A stretch of 25,181 bases of DNA. It comes from TMED8 sp038125725. Its GTDB lineage: Bacteria > Pseudomonadota > Alphaproteobacteria > Rhodospirillales > Casp-alpha2. The position numbers were made by a program, and so were the translations under genes. The notes under the pieces are model-generated. The model was not told the origin of the DNA. It saw only the letters and a program-made list of their open reading frames with translations, and ran no database searches. Shown one piece after another: positions 16,035 to 22,914 of the stretch (position 1 is the first letter of the stretch; the number at the start of each line of letters is the position of its first letter). Location of the stretch: positions 1 through 25,181 of the forward strand of contig JAYPEK010000054.1 of NCBI GenBank assembly GCA_038125725.1, read 5' to 3'.

Positions 16035-16681
16035 GTGTCGGTGGATTTGAACTGTTCGGATGGCGCCGCGAACGCACCGGGCGTATCCGGCAGCGCGCCG
16101 AAACAGGCGGCGTAGAGGCCGGCGGGAAGCTGGCTCTTCGAAAATGACGGATCGAAGGCATCGATATTCAAGTCCACCGCGTCGCCGGCGAACGTTCCCT
16201 GGCAGCGCTCGAACAAGAGCTCGCCGAAGATATCGAATTGCCGGAAGGCCTGAAGCCCGCCGTTCGTGGCGTGCAGGTTGACCAGCGCGTGCATCGGCGC
16301 GTTCCTGTGGTCGACCAGGTAGGAAACGTAGTAGTCGGCGACCAGCTTGCCGGTTGTGTCGTGCAGGAACACCTCGATCATGTGCGCGGTGTCCGGTTGC
16401 TCGGCGATCCAACGCACTTTCGCCAGCACGCGTCCCGACGCGCCGTCCTTGAAGGTTTCCTCGACGAAGTAACCGGGCATCCGGGCATAGCCGCCTGAGC
16501 GTGACGAGGTTTCCACCCGTTCCGACGCCTTCCAACGTGCGACGACCGCCAGCAGATCGTCGGCGAAGGCGTTGAGGCGCTCGACCTGGCTCCTGCTCTC
16601 GCCCGGCGCCGACTGCGCGGCGGCCGTGGTTGGCAGCAGCACGGTCAGAACCGCTAATGCCTTTAGAACCTTGAAACCCAT
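16028..16681 (-). CDS. Periplasmic protein of unknown function
   Basis: This 217-residue protein has a classical Sec signal peptide: MGFKVLKALAVLTVLLPTTA with cleavage likely after AAA-Q near residue 23. The mature part has a helical start (SQVERLNAFADDLLAVVARW), mixed strands with many aromatic residues (YYVSYLVDHRNAPMHALVNL), and two Cys residues (in ERCQGTF and AACFG) that could form a disulfide in the periplasm. I do not recognise the family. GAAGG lies about 8 nt before the ATG. It stands alone on its strand between tRNA-His and the small hydrophobic gene, which converges on it and overlaps it by 7 bp. Confidence 0.78.
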   Translation of the reverse strand: MGFKVLKALAVLTVLLPTTAAAQSAPGESRSQVERLNAFADDLLAVVARWKASERVETSSRSGGYARMPGYFVEETFKDGASGRVLAKVRWIAEQPDTAHMIEVFLHDTTGKLVADYYVSYLVDHRNAPMHALVNLHATNGGLQAFRQFDIFGELLFERCQGTFAGDAVDLNIDAFDPSFSKSQLPAGLYAACFGALPDTPGAFAAPSEQFKSTDTQ

Positions 16682-16788
16682 GCGTGATCCCTTCCCATCC
16701 GCATTTATAGTAGCGCCATGCGGGCGCGCCGGAAATTAGGGAAACCCCGGCATCGACCGGTCGGGAAGAATGAAAATGTCGGAGGAAA

Positions 16789-16865
16789 TGGGGTGGCTGA
16801 GGGGATTTGAACCCCCGACCTCCTGGACCACAACCAGGCGCTCTAACCAACTGAGCTACAGCCAC
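16789..16865 (-). tRNA. tRNA-His (anticodon GTG)
   Basis: On the minus strand the gene reads GTGGCTGTAGCTCAGTTGG onward. It has a 7-bp acceptor stem (GTGGCTG with CAGCCAC), a D-arm GCTC/GAGC, the anticodon stem CCTGG/CCAGG around TTGTGGT with anticodon GTG, and a T-arm with GGTTCAAATCC. The 3' end is an unpaired C73 followed by encoded CCA (16791-16789). A G at 16866 is the genome-encoded G-1 expected for tRNA-His, opposite C73. Confidence 0.97.
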
Positions 16866-16882
16866 CACCGGGAAAGCGCGAC

Positions 16883-16911
16883 TTAGTAGACCCTCGCTCG
16901 CCGGGCGTCAA
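16883..16911 (-). promoter_or_regulatory. Promoter of tRNA-His
   Basis: On the minus strand TTGACG (16911-16906) and TACTAA (16888-16883) are exactly 17 nt apart. The predicted start is about 10 nt before the tRNA 5' end. The -35 box matches five of six consensus bases and the -10 box is weaker. Confidence 0.55.
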
Positions 16912-16939
16912 GAACCAAGGGCGTTCGCGGCTTTCGGCG

Positions 16940-17317
16940 TCAATCGTCGGTGGGAAATTCGAGCACCTGGCGGCTCGCGTCGCCTTCCAGCAACGCGGCG
17001 TTCAACTCGGCGTCCATGGTTTCCAGCACGCGTTTGATGATCATGCCGGCGTAGCCGTGGAAGTAGCGCAATTCGCACGGCACCGGCTCGTGCAGCCCTT
17101 CGCGTTCGCCGGCGCGGAAGCCGGTCCAGGCGGCCACCGGCAGGTCGTTGAAGGCGCGGTCGACGACGATCCAGGCCTCCGGCTGCAAAATCAGATCGAG
17201 GGTCTTGAGGCCGGGCAGTTCGAGGCGGATCGCCGGGGGGCTGCGTTTCAGGGCGCGGTAGACGGTATGGAACTGCGCCGCGTCGATGGCGGATGGCCAG
17301 ACCGACAGCGGCGGCAC
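16940..17317 (-). CDS. Uncharacterised protein, second gene after cbbO
   Basis: As read, the frame can start at GTG 17317 (MPPLSVWPSAIDAAQFHTVY) and gives 125 residues. Protein-like sequence continues upstream in the same frame (SAPPYNRHQE) to a TGA at about 17353. Deleting one base at 17348/17349 would give an ATG start at 17354 and about 137 residues. The content is a mix of strands and helices (LELPGLKTLDLILQPEAWIV, then DRAFNDLPVAAWTGF) with no membrane segment and no Cys cluster. It looks like a soluble cytoplasmic protein. I recognise no family. It is the last gene of the cbbLSQO unit, 73 bp before the tRNA-His region. Confidence 0.68.
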   Translation of the reverse strand: MPPLSVWPSAIDAAQFHTVYRALKRSPPAIRLELPGLKTLDLILQPEAWIVVDRAFNDLPVAAWTGFRAGEREGLHEPVPCELRYFHGYAGMIIKRVLETMDAELNAALLEGDASRQVLEFPTDD

Positions 17318-17655
17318 TTCCTGATGGCGGTTATAGGGCGGTGCGCTAATTCATCCCCGGCCAGCTCGTTCTCGGCATCCCAGCCGGCGGCCTTGGCGCG
17401 CTCGAGCGCCTGTTCGTGGATGCGCATGAAGGCGGCGCGAAGATCCGGCGGCAGGTTGCCGACCAGGAAGCCGCACTTCTCCCACTCGGCATCGACCCGC
17501 CGCCACAGGTCCTCGATGCCGTCGGCGAGCCAGCCCTCGCAGGTCTCCGATTCCGGGATCAGGCCGAACACCCAGGCGTCGCGGATGATTTTGCCGGTGT
17601 CGGTCATGCCGCCGTTGATGTCCTTGTCGATACCGACGTAGCGCTTCGGTTCCAT
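17248..17655 (-). CDS. Uncharacterised small protein, first gene after cbbO
   Basis: ATG 17655, with GGAG close upstream, starts 16 bp after the cbbO stop, so it belongs to the Rubisco operon. The protein opens MEPKRYVGIDKDINGGMTDT and continues with DAWVFGLIPESETCEGW and a helical region ending AKAAGWDAENELAGDE at about residue 103. I recall similar small proteins of about 100 residues with the GIDKDxxGGMT and GLIPExETC patterns in chemoautotrophs, with no assigned function. After GDE the frame as read runs on for about 32 residues of Arg/Ser/Pro-rich sequence to 17248, which looks like out-of-frame translation of the next gene. If one T is removed at 17348/17349 the gene ends GAT GAA TAG, right after GDE. 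The true end is therefore probably near 17346. Confidence 0.7.
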   Translation of the reverse strand: MEPKRYVGIDKDINGGMTDTGKIIRDAWVFGLIPESETCEGWLADGIEDLWRRVDAEWEKCGFLVGNLPPDLRAAFMRIHEQALERAKAAGWDAENELAGDELAHRPITAIRKCRRCRSGHPPSTRRSSIPSTAP

Positions 17656-17670
17656 CGCCTCCGCCCTTTC

Positions 17671-20013
17671 CTAGCTGGTCAGACTGGCGAACAAGGATGG
17701 GAGCTTTTCCGGCAATCGGTCAACATGATCGACGATGGTGTAGTTGTTGGCGCCGAAGATGCGCTTCACATAGGCGTCGGCGTTGGCGTCCAGCGTCAGG
17801 CAGTAGGTGAGCACGCCTTTCGAATAGAGCTCCTCGACCGCCTTCTTGGCGTCGTGGCGGAGATGCTGCGGGTCGCGCTCGTCGATGTCGGCGGGCTCGC
17901 CGTCGGTGACCAGGAGCAACAGCTTGCGCCGCTCGGGCTGACGCAACAGGTGCCTGCCGGCGTGGCGCATGGCCGCGCCCATGCGGGTCGAGAGCCCGCC
18001 CTTCATGCCGTCCAGGCGCGCCTTGGCCTCGTCGTCGAAGGCCTGGCGGAAATCCTTGAAGCGGTAGTAGTGCACGTCGTGGCGCCCGTCGGAGGCGAAG
18101 CCGTGGATGGCGAACGGGTCCCCCACCCCGCTGATGGCGGTGGCCACCAGGGCGGCGGCCTCGCGGGTGAGATCGAGAACCGTCTTCTCCGAACCCGCCA
18201 TCGTTTCGTTGGTGGATTCCGACAAATCCAGCAGCACGGTGACCGCCAGGTCGCGGTTGTTGATGACGTTCCTCATGGTGATGCGCGAGGACGGCTGCTC
18301 ACCCATGCGGATCGCCACCATGGCGTCGATGGCGGCGTTGATGTCGATCTCGTCGCCGTCCTCCATGTTCCGCATGCGCTGCACGCCCTGCGGGCTCAAA
18401 AGATCGATGATCCGCTTGATCCGGTGCGTGACCGGCTTGTGGTCGAGCAGGATGCGCTGCACGGTCTCCGGATCGCCCTTGGTGGCGCGGCGCTCATAGA
18501 CCGTCGCCCAATCGGGCCGGTAGAGCTGCACCTGATAGTCCCATTCCTGATAATGGTACGGGTCGGAGACCGGCTCCTTGCCCCACATGTCGTTGAAGCT
18601 CGTCGTCGCCTCGCCGGCGTCCTCGTAGGGCATGAAGTTGTCGGCGCAGACCCAGATTTCCTGGGCGTCGTCGCCGGCCAGTTCGCAATCGACTTCGTTG
18701 GCCATCTCCATGACGCTGACGTACTTGCGCACCTGGCGCTGGCTCGCCGGCAGGTATTTGACGTCGCCCGCCGCCCAATCGAAACCGTCGAAGGCCCAAC
18801 AGAAGCGGTTGTCGTCGCGGTAGGGAACGCGCAGCGTCTCGAGGATTCTGAGGCTCGGCACGTCCCGGCGTGTGGCGAAGACATGGTAGAGCTCCATGCC
18901 CAAGTCCCAGGCGAACCGGTTGCGCGAAGCGTTTTCCTCGATGCCGGCGTGGAACCTGTCGGCCACGGCATCGGCTTCGGCGTCGCCAGTGGCAACGGAA
19001 GCGTCATTCAGCCGGTGCGCCAGCGCTTCCAGGACTGTCATGGTCGGGTGCTCCGGCCGGGCATCGGGGCGCAGCGCTAGCAACCGCCCCCAGAGTTTGC
19101 CGAGGCCGGGGAAATCCCTGGCCGCCAGATATTCGATGCGCGCGTCCTCGATGAGCGCGATGAAGAACATCTGCGCCGGGCTCAACTGCTCGGCGGACAG
19201 CGGCTCGGCGGTGTAGATCATGTGCGCCGCCAGGTGCGCCGCCTGGGCGCGGTAGAGCTCCAGCCCCGACACATCGCCGACGGCGTCCAAGGCGTCCGGC
19301 AGGTGCATGACGCGGCTTTCCAGGTAGGGCTTGAAGCCTTCGCTGTCGGCGGCGGTCGGTCGCAGGAAGAAATCGCGGCCCCAGAGCGCACGCAGGTAGA
19401 AATTGAGCTTCCGCTGCGTATCGACGAACAGCGTGCCGCGCCGTTCCTTTTGCAAAACCTTGCGGCTGTCGGCGGTTTCCAGGTTGAAATATTTGACCAG
19501 GTTCGGCAGGTCGCGCTTGTAGGCCTCGGCGCCGAAGTTGGCCCAGCGCCGGAGGCCGGAGAGTGTGAGCTTGGACAAAAGCTCGTCGATATTGCCGAGC
19601 ATGGGCCGGAGCCCCCTGGACGCCTTGGCCGAAAGCTGGTGAATCAGCGTGAGATAACCGCGCAGCAATTCCGGATCGCCCAAGCGCCGGGCGGCGGACG
19701 GCAGGCTCGAGAACAAGAGCGCGATGACCTCGCCCGACGTCATGGATGAAAGCTTCAGCGCCGCTTCCAGGCAGTCGCGCAGCACGTCCTCGCCGCATTC
19801 CTGCACCACGGCGGGGGTGTTCTCCAGATAACTCAGCACCAGGTCGTGGCCCCGGCCCAGTTGGCAGAGCCCCTTGGCGCCGGCCATGTATTCGCTCAGC
19901 CCGGCCGGCGACATCACCCGGGCGGCGTCGTGGAAGATGCTTTCCAGCGCCGCGAGCTGGTCGTCGGAAGCACCCTTGAAGCAGGCCTTGTAATCTTCGA
20001 GGTCGATGGTCAT
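17671..20013 (-). CDS. cbbO: CbbO, VWA-domain subunit of the CbbQO Rubisco activase
   Basis: The protein has 780 residues. The C-terminal 185 residues are a von Willebrand A domain with an intact MIDAS: DLSES at about 596-600, the Thr in GLSTRMG near 676 and LVTDGE near 702-705. The N-terminal part is a long helical region typical of CbbO. CbbO binds Rubisco and works with the hexameric AAA+ protein CbbQ to remove inhibitory sugar phosphates from the active site. The length is normal for CbbO. The start ATG 20013 has only a weak purine run before it, so translation may be coupled to cbbQ, which stops 20 bp upstream. Two small uncharacterised genes follow. Confidence 0.93.
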   Translation of the reverse strand: MTIDLEDYKACFKGASDDQLAALESIFHDAARVMSPAGLSEYMAGAKGLCQLGRGHDLVLSYLENTPAVVQECGEDVLRDCLEAALKLSSMTSGEVIALLFSSLPSAARRLGDPELLRGYLTLIHQLSAKASRGLRPMLGNIDELLSKLTLSGLRRWANFGAEAYKRDLPNLVKYFNLETADSRKVLQKERRGTLFVDTQRKLNFYLRALWGRDFFLRPTAADSEGFKPYLESRVMHLPDALDAVGDVSGLELYRAQAAHLAAHMIYTAEPLSAEQLSPAQMFFIALIEDARIEYLAARDFPGLGKLWGRLLALRPDARPEHPTMTVLEALAHRLNDASVATGDAEADAVADRFHAGIEENASRNRFAWDLGMELYHVFATRRDVPSLRILETLRVPYRDDNRFCWAFDGFDWAAGDVKYLPASQRQVRKYVSVMEMANEVDCELAGDDAQEIWVCADNFMPYEDAGEATTSFNDMWGKEPVSDPYHYQEWDYQVQLYRPDWATVYERRATKGDPETVQRILLDHKPVTHRIKRIIDLLSPQGVQRMRNMEDGDEIDINAAIDAMVAIRMGEQPSSRITMRNVINNRDLAVTVLLDLSESTNETMAGSEKTVLDLTREAAALVATAISGVGDPFAIHGFASDGRHDVHYYRFKDFRQAFDDEAKARLDGMKGGLSTRMGAAMRHAGRHLLRQPERRKLLLLVTDGEPADIDERDPQHLRHDAKKAVEELYSKGVLTYCLTLDANADAYVKRIFGANNYTIVDHVDRLPEKLPSLFASLTS

Positions 20014-20033
20014 CGAACGCCGCCGATCATCGG

Positions 20034-20849
20034 TCAGGCGACGAAGAAGGTCTCGACCGCCGCCAACAGGGTTTCCAGCATGTCGGGATCGTCGGTGAGC
20101 GGCGTCACCAGGGTCATGCGGCAGGCGGCGGTGGGCTCGACGCCCTCGGCGATCATCTGCCCGGCGTAGACCAGCAGGCGCGTGGAAATCCCCTCGTCCA
20201 GGCCGTGGCCCTTGAGGTTCCGCGTCCTGTGCGCGATCTGCACCAGCTTCTTGGCGATCTCGGGGTCGACGCCGGATTCCTTCGCCACGATGTCGGCCTC
20301 GATCTCCTCGCTCGGGTAGTCGAAGTCCATGGCGCCGAAGCGCTGCTTGGTCGAGGGCTTCAGGTCCTTCATCAAGCTCTGGTAGCCGGGGTTGTAGGAG
20401 ATCACCAATTGGAAGTCGTCGTGGGCCTGGATCAGCTCGCCTTTCTTATCCAGCGGCAGCACCCGGCGGTGATCGGTCAGCGGGTGGATGACGACGGTGG
20501 TGTCCTGGCGGGCCTCGACGACCTCGTCCAGGTAACAAATCGCGCCGATGCGCGCCGCCGTGGTCAAGGGCCCGTCCTGCCACTTTGTGCCGTCCTTATC
20601 CAAGAGGAACCGCCCGATCAGGTCGGACGCCGTCATGTCCTCGTTGCAGGCCACCGTGATCAGCGGCCGGCCCAGCTTCCAGGCCATGTACTCGACGAAG
20701 CGCGATTTGCCGCAGCCCGTCGGGCCCTTCAGCATCACCGGCATGCGGCGCGCGTAGGCGGCCTCGTACAGATCCACCTCGTCGGCGACGGTGCGGTAGA
20801 AGGGCTCGGTGGCGACGCGGTATTGCTGGGCGATATCGGGGGCGTTCAT
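20034..20849 (-). CDS. cbbQ: CbbQ, MoxR-type AAA+ ATPase of the Rubisco activase
   Basis: This 271-residue AAA+ protein of the MoxR branch has Walker A GPTGCGKS at 42-49, Walker B with D108-E109 (ICYLDEV), sensor-1 Asn near 153 (ISYNPGYQ) and the CbbQ/NirQ pattern TKQRFGAMDFDYP. It forms a hexamer that powers CbbO-guided remodelling of inhibited Form I Rubisco. The length fits the family. It lies between cbbS and cbbO on the same strand. The 98-bp gap to cbbS holds a 12-bp perfect inverted repeat. No strong ribosome site precedes ATG 20849 (GGAC about 8 nt before). Confidence 0.95.
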   Translation of the reverse strand: MNAPDIAQQYRVATEPFYRTVADEVDLYEAAYARRMPVMLKGPTGCGKSRFVEYMAWKLGRPLITVACNEDMTASDLIGRFLLDKDGTKWQDGPLTTAARIGAICYLDEVVEARQDTTVVIHPLTDHRRVLPLDKKGELIQAHDDFQLVISYNPGYQSLMKDLKPSTKQRFGAMDFDYPSEEIEADIVAKESGVDPEIAKKLVQIAHRTRNLKGHGLDEGISTRLLVYAGQMIAEGVEPTAACRMTLVTPLTDDPDMLETLLAAVETFFVA

Positions 20850-20888
20850 CGGTTGGGTCCGTTGTCTTCATTTCGTCTTGGGAGCAGT

Positions 20889-20928
20889 CCGGCAAGGGCC
20901 GCAAGGAGACCGCGCGGGCCCTTGCCGG
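20889..20928 (-). promoter_or_regulatory. Hairpin between cbbS and cbbQ
   Basis: CCGGCAAGGGCC (20889-20900) and GGCCCTTGCCGG (20917-20928) are perfect 12-bp complements around a 16-nt loop, 19 bp after the cbbS stop. No T-run follows on the minus strand, so it is not a standard intrinsic terminator. A hairpin here would protect the 3' end of a cbbLS transcript or let only part of transcription reach cbbQO, keeping Rubisco in excess over its activase (inference). Confidence 0.65.
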
Positions 20929-20947
20929 GAGGCACGGAAGCCGGCCG

Positions 20948-21304
20948 TCAGACGGGCTTGCCCCGGTAGACGACCATCTCCGCGCCCTTCGACTGCGCGT
21001 AGTTGTCGTAGCCGACCAGGCGCACGTGGTTGTTCGGGTGCGCCTTGTGGCAGGCCTCGGCCTCCGAGAGGATGCGGTCGACGTCGGCCTCGCCGAACAT
21101 CGGCAGCTTCCACATGTACCAGTAGTGGCCGAAGGCGTTTTCCGGCTCGGCATGTTCGATGGCCGGGTTCCAGCCCTTGGAGACGATGTACTCCACCTGC
21201 TTGCGGATGCCGGCGGCGTCCATTTCCGGCAGGTACGAGAAGGTCTCAAACTTGCGGCTGGAAACGTCGCTGAGGCTCGATTGATAGTCCTGCATGTCGC
21301 TCAT
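20948..21304 (-). CDS. cbbS: Rubisco small subunit, Form IA type
   Basis: The small subunit has 118 residues. Family positions include FETFSYLPEM near 19-28, IRKQVEYIVSKGWNPAIEH, the FGHYWYMWKLPMFGE stretch at about 58-73 and VRLVGYDNY near 94-102. The length and the lack of carboxysome genes suggest the Form IA subtype that goes with cbbQ/cbbO. AAGGA lies 7-8 nt before ATG 21304. It follows cbbL by 34 bp on the same strand. This gene looks intact, in contrast to cbbL. Confidence 0.95.
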   Translation of the reverse strand: MSDMQDYQSSLSDVSSRKFETFSYLPEMDAAGIRKQVEYIVSKGWNPAIEHAEPENAFGHYWYMWKLPMFGEADVDRILSEAEACHKAHPNNHVRLVGYDNYAQSKGAEMVVYRGKPV

Positions 21305-21338
21305 TTCATCTTCCTTTGCGTAAAGAGTTTCGACCGGC

Positions 21339-22747
21339 TCACTTGTGGGCCACGTCGAGCTTGTCGACGGTGTCGAACTCGAACTTGATTTCCTTCCAGG
21401 TTTCCATGGCCATCTTCAGTTCCGGGCTGGAGGCGGCGGCGGCGGTGAGGATGTCCTTGCCTTCCTTCTCCAACTCGCGGCCCTGGTTGCGGGCCTCGAC
21501 GCAGGCTTCCAGCGCCACCCGGTTGGCCGCCGCGCCGGCGGCGTTGCCCCAGGGATGGCCGAGCGTGCCGCCGCCGAACTGCAGGACGGCGTTGTCGTCG
21601 AAGATGTTGACCAATGCCGGCATGTGCCAGACGTGGATGCCACCGCGAAGGCGCCCGGCATGGAGCCCCAGTCCTGGTCGAAGAAGATGCCGCGCGAGCG
21701 GTCTTCCTTGATGTAGCGCTCACGCAAAAGGTCGATCCAACCGAGCGTCGAGGCCCGGTCGCCTTCCAGCTTGCCGACGACGGTGCCGGTGTGCAGGTGA
21801 TCGCCGCCGGAAAGCCGCAGCATCTTGGTCAGCACCCGGAAGTGGATGCCGTGGTTGGGATTGCGGTCGATGACCGCGTTCATGGCGCGGTGGATGTGCA
21901 ACAGCATGCCGTTGTCGCGGCACCAGTTGGCGAGGCCGGTGTTGGCGGTGAAGCCGCCGGTCAGGTAGTCGTGCATGATGATCGGCGCGCCCAGTTCCTT
22001 GGCGTATTCGGCGCGCTTGTACATCTCCTCCGGCGTCGGCGCGGTGACGTTCAGGTAGTGGCCCTTGCGCTCACCGGTCTCGGCCTCGGCCTTGTGGATC
22101 GCCTCCATGACGAAATCGAAACGCTGGCGCCAGCGCATGAACGGCTGCGAGTTGACGTTCTCGTCGTCCTTGGTGAAATCCAGGCCGCCGCGCAGGCACT
22201 CATAGACCGCGCGGCCGTAGTTCTTGCCGGACAATCCGAGCCTCGGCTTGATCGTGCAGCCCAACATCGGCCGGCCGTACTTGTTCATGACGTCGCGCTC
22301 GACCTGGATGCCGTTCGGCGGGCCGCCGCAGGTCATCACGTAGGCGATCGGCACGCGGATGTCTTCGAGGCGCAGCGCGCGGACCGCCTTGAAGCCGAAC
22401 ACGTTGCCGACCAGCGAGGTCAGCACGTTGACGACCGAGCCCTCTTCGAAGAGATCGATGGGATAGGCGATGAAGGCGTAGAAGGCCTCGTCGTTGCCGG
22501 GTACGTCCTCGATGGCGTAGGCGCGGCCCTTGTAGTAGTCGAGGTCGGTCAGGAGGTCGGTCCAGACCGTGGTCCAGGTGCCGGTGGAGGATTCGGCGGC
22601 GACCGCCGCCGCGGCTTCCTCGCGCGGCACGCCTTCCTGCGGGATGACCTTGAAGCAGGCCAGGAAATCGGTGTCTTTCGGGGTGTAGTCCGGCATCCAG
22701 TAGGTTTCGCGGTATTCCTTCACACCCGCTTGGTAGGTCTTCGCCAT
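21339..22747 (-). pseudogene. cbbL: Rubisco large subunit, Form IA, frameshifted
   Basis: From ATG 22747 the frame encodes a normal Form IA large subunit up to Val369 (GIFFDQDWGSMPGAFAV). At 21641-21643 it then leaves the family. The rest (GIHVWHMPALVNIFDDNAVL to DKLDVAHK, stop at 21339) is in another frame. Comparison with the family motif AVASGGIHVW shows that the bases for Ala-Ser-Gly plus one are missing, about 10 bp, probably between short GGC repeats. The unshifted frame would instead run to 21416 as nonsense. Catalytic Lys167 (Lys175 in spinach numbering), carbamylated Lys193 (201), Asp195, Glu196 and His286 (294) are present. Asn145, Arg169, Asn290 and Thr320 replace His153, Lys177, His298 and Ser328, which are nearly always conserved. 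As written, the gene cannot make active Rubisco. GAGGAG lies about 10 nt before the ATG. The gene order cbbLSQO with divergent cbbR is standard. Assembly error is not excluded. Confidence 0.9.
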
Positions 22748-22844
22748 GATCGCTTCGCTCCTCTTGCCGCCCCTGTCTCGTCTCTCTGGCGGGCCCGGCG
22801 GATCCGGGTGCCTTCACGATGGGGCCTCTTAAGCTTCGGGCGGG

Positions 22845-22874
22845 AATGTAGGCGAATTGGGGAATAACTAACAA
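22845..22874 (-). promoter_or_regulatory. Candidate promoter of the cbbLSQO operon
   Basis: On the minus strand TTGTTA (22874-22869) and TACATT (22850-22845) are 18 nt apart, each with four matches to consensus. The -35 box overlaps the ACAATTAATTGT palindrome, the usual arrangement for activation by a LysR-type protein. The leader to the cbbL ATG would be about 90 nt. Confidence 0.45.
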
Positions 22875-22912
22875 TTAATTGTATTTATCTTTATCATAAA
22901 CGATAGTTTATG
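22871..22912. promoter_or_regulatory. CbbR operator: two dyads in the cbbL-cbbR gap
   Basis: Two inverted repeats stand 12 bp apart. ACAATTAATTGT (22871-22882) is a perfect 12-bp palindrome. CATAAAC and GTTTATG (22895-22901 and 22906-22912) are perfect 7-bp arms around GATA. Both are AT-rich and contain the T-N11-A type core of LysR-family sites. One sits on the cbbL -35 box and the other just before the cbbR ATG. This fits a recognition site plus activation site and autoregulation of cbbR. Confidence 0.65.
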
Positions 22913-22914
22913 GC

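Noticed and set aside
13566..16681. Complete c-di-GMP signalling module
   Set aside because: Only a PilZ receptor is present. No GGDEF or EAL domain was found in the window.
21416..21640. Alternative C-terminus of CbbL in the unshifted frame
   Set aside because: The sequence after Val369 is Ser/Arg/Pro-rich and unlike any Rubisco, while the other frame carries the conserved C-terminal region. It is out-of-frame reading.
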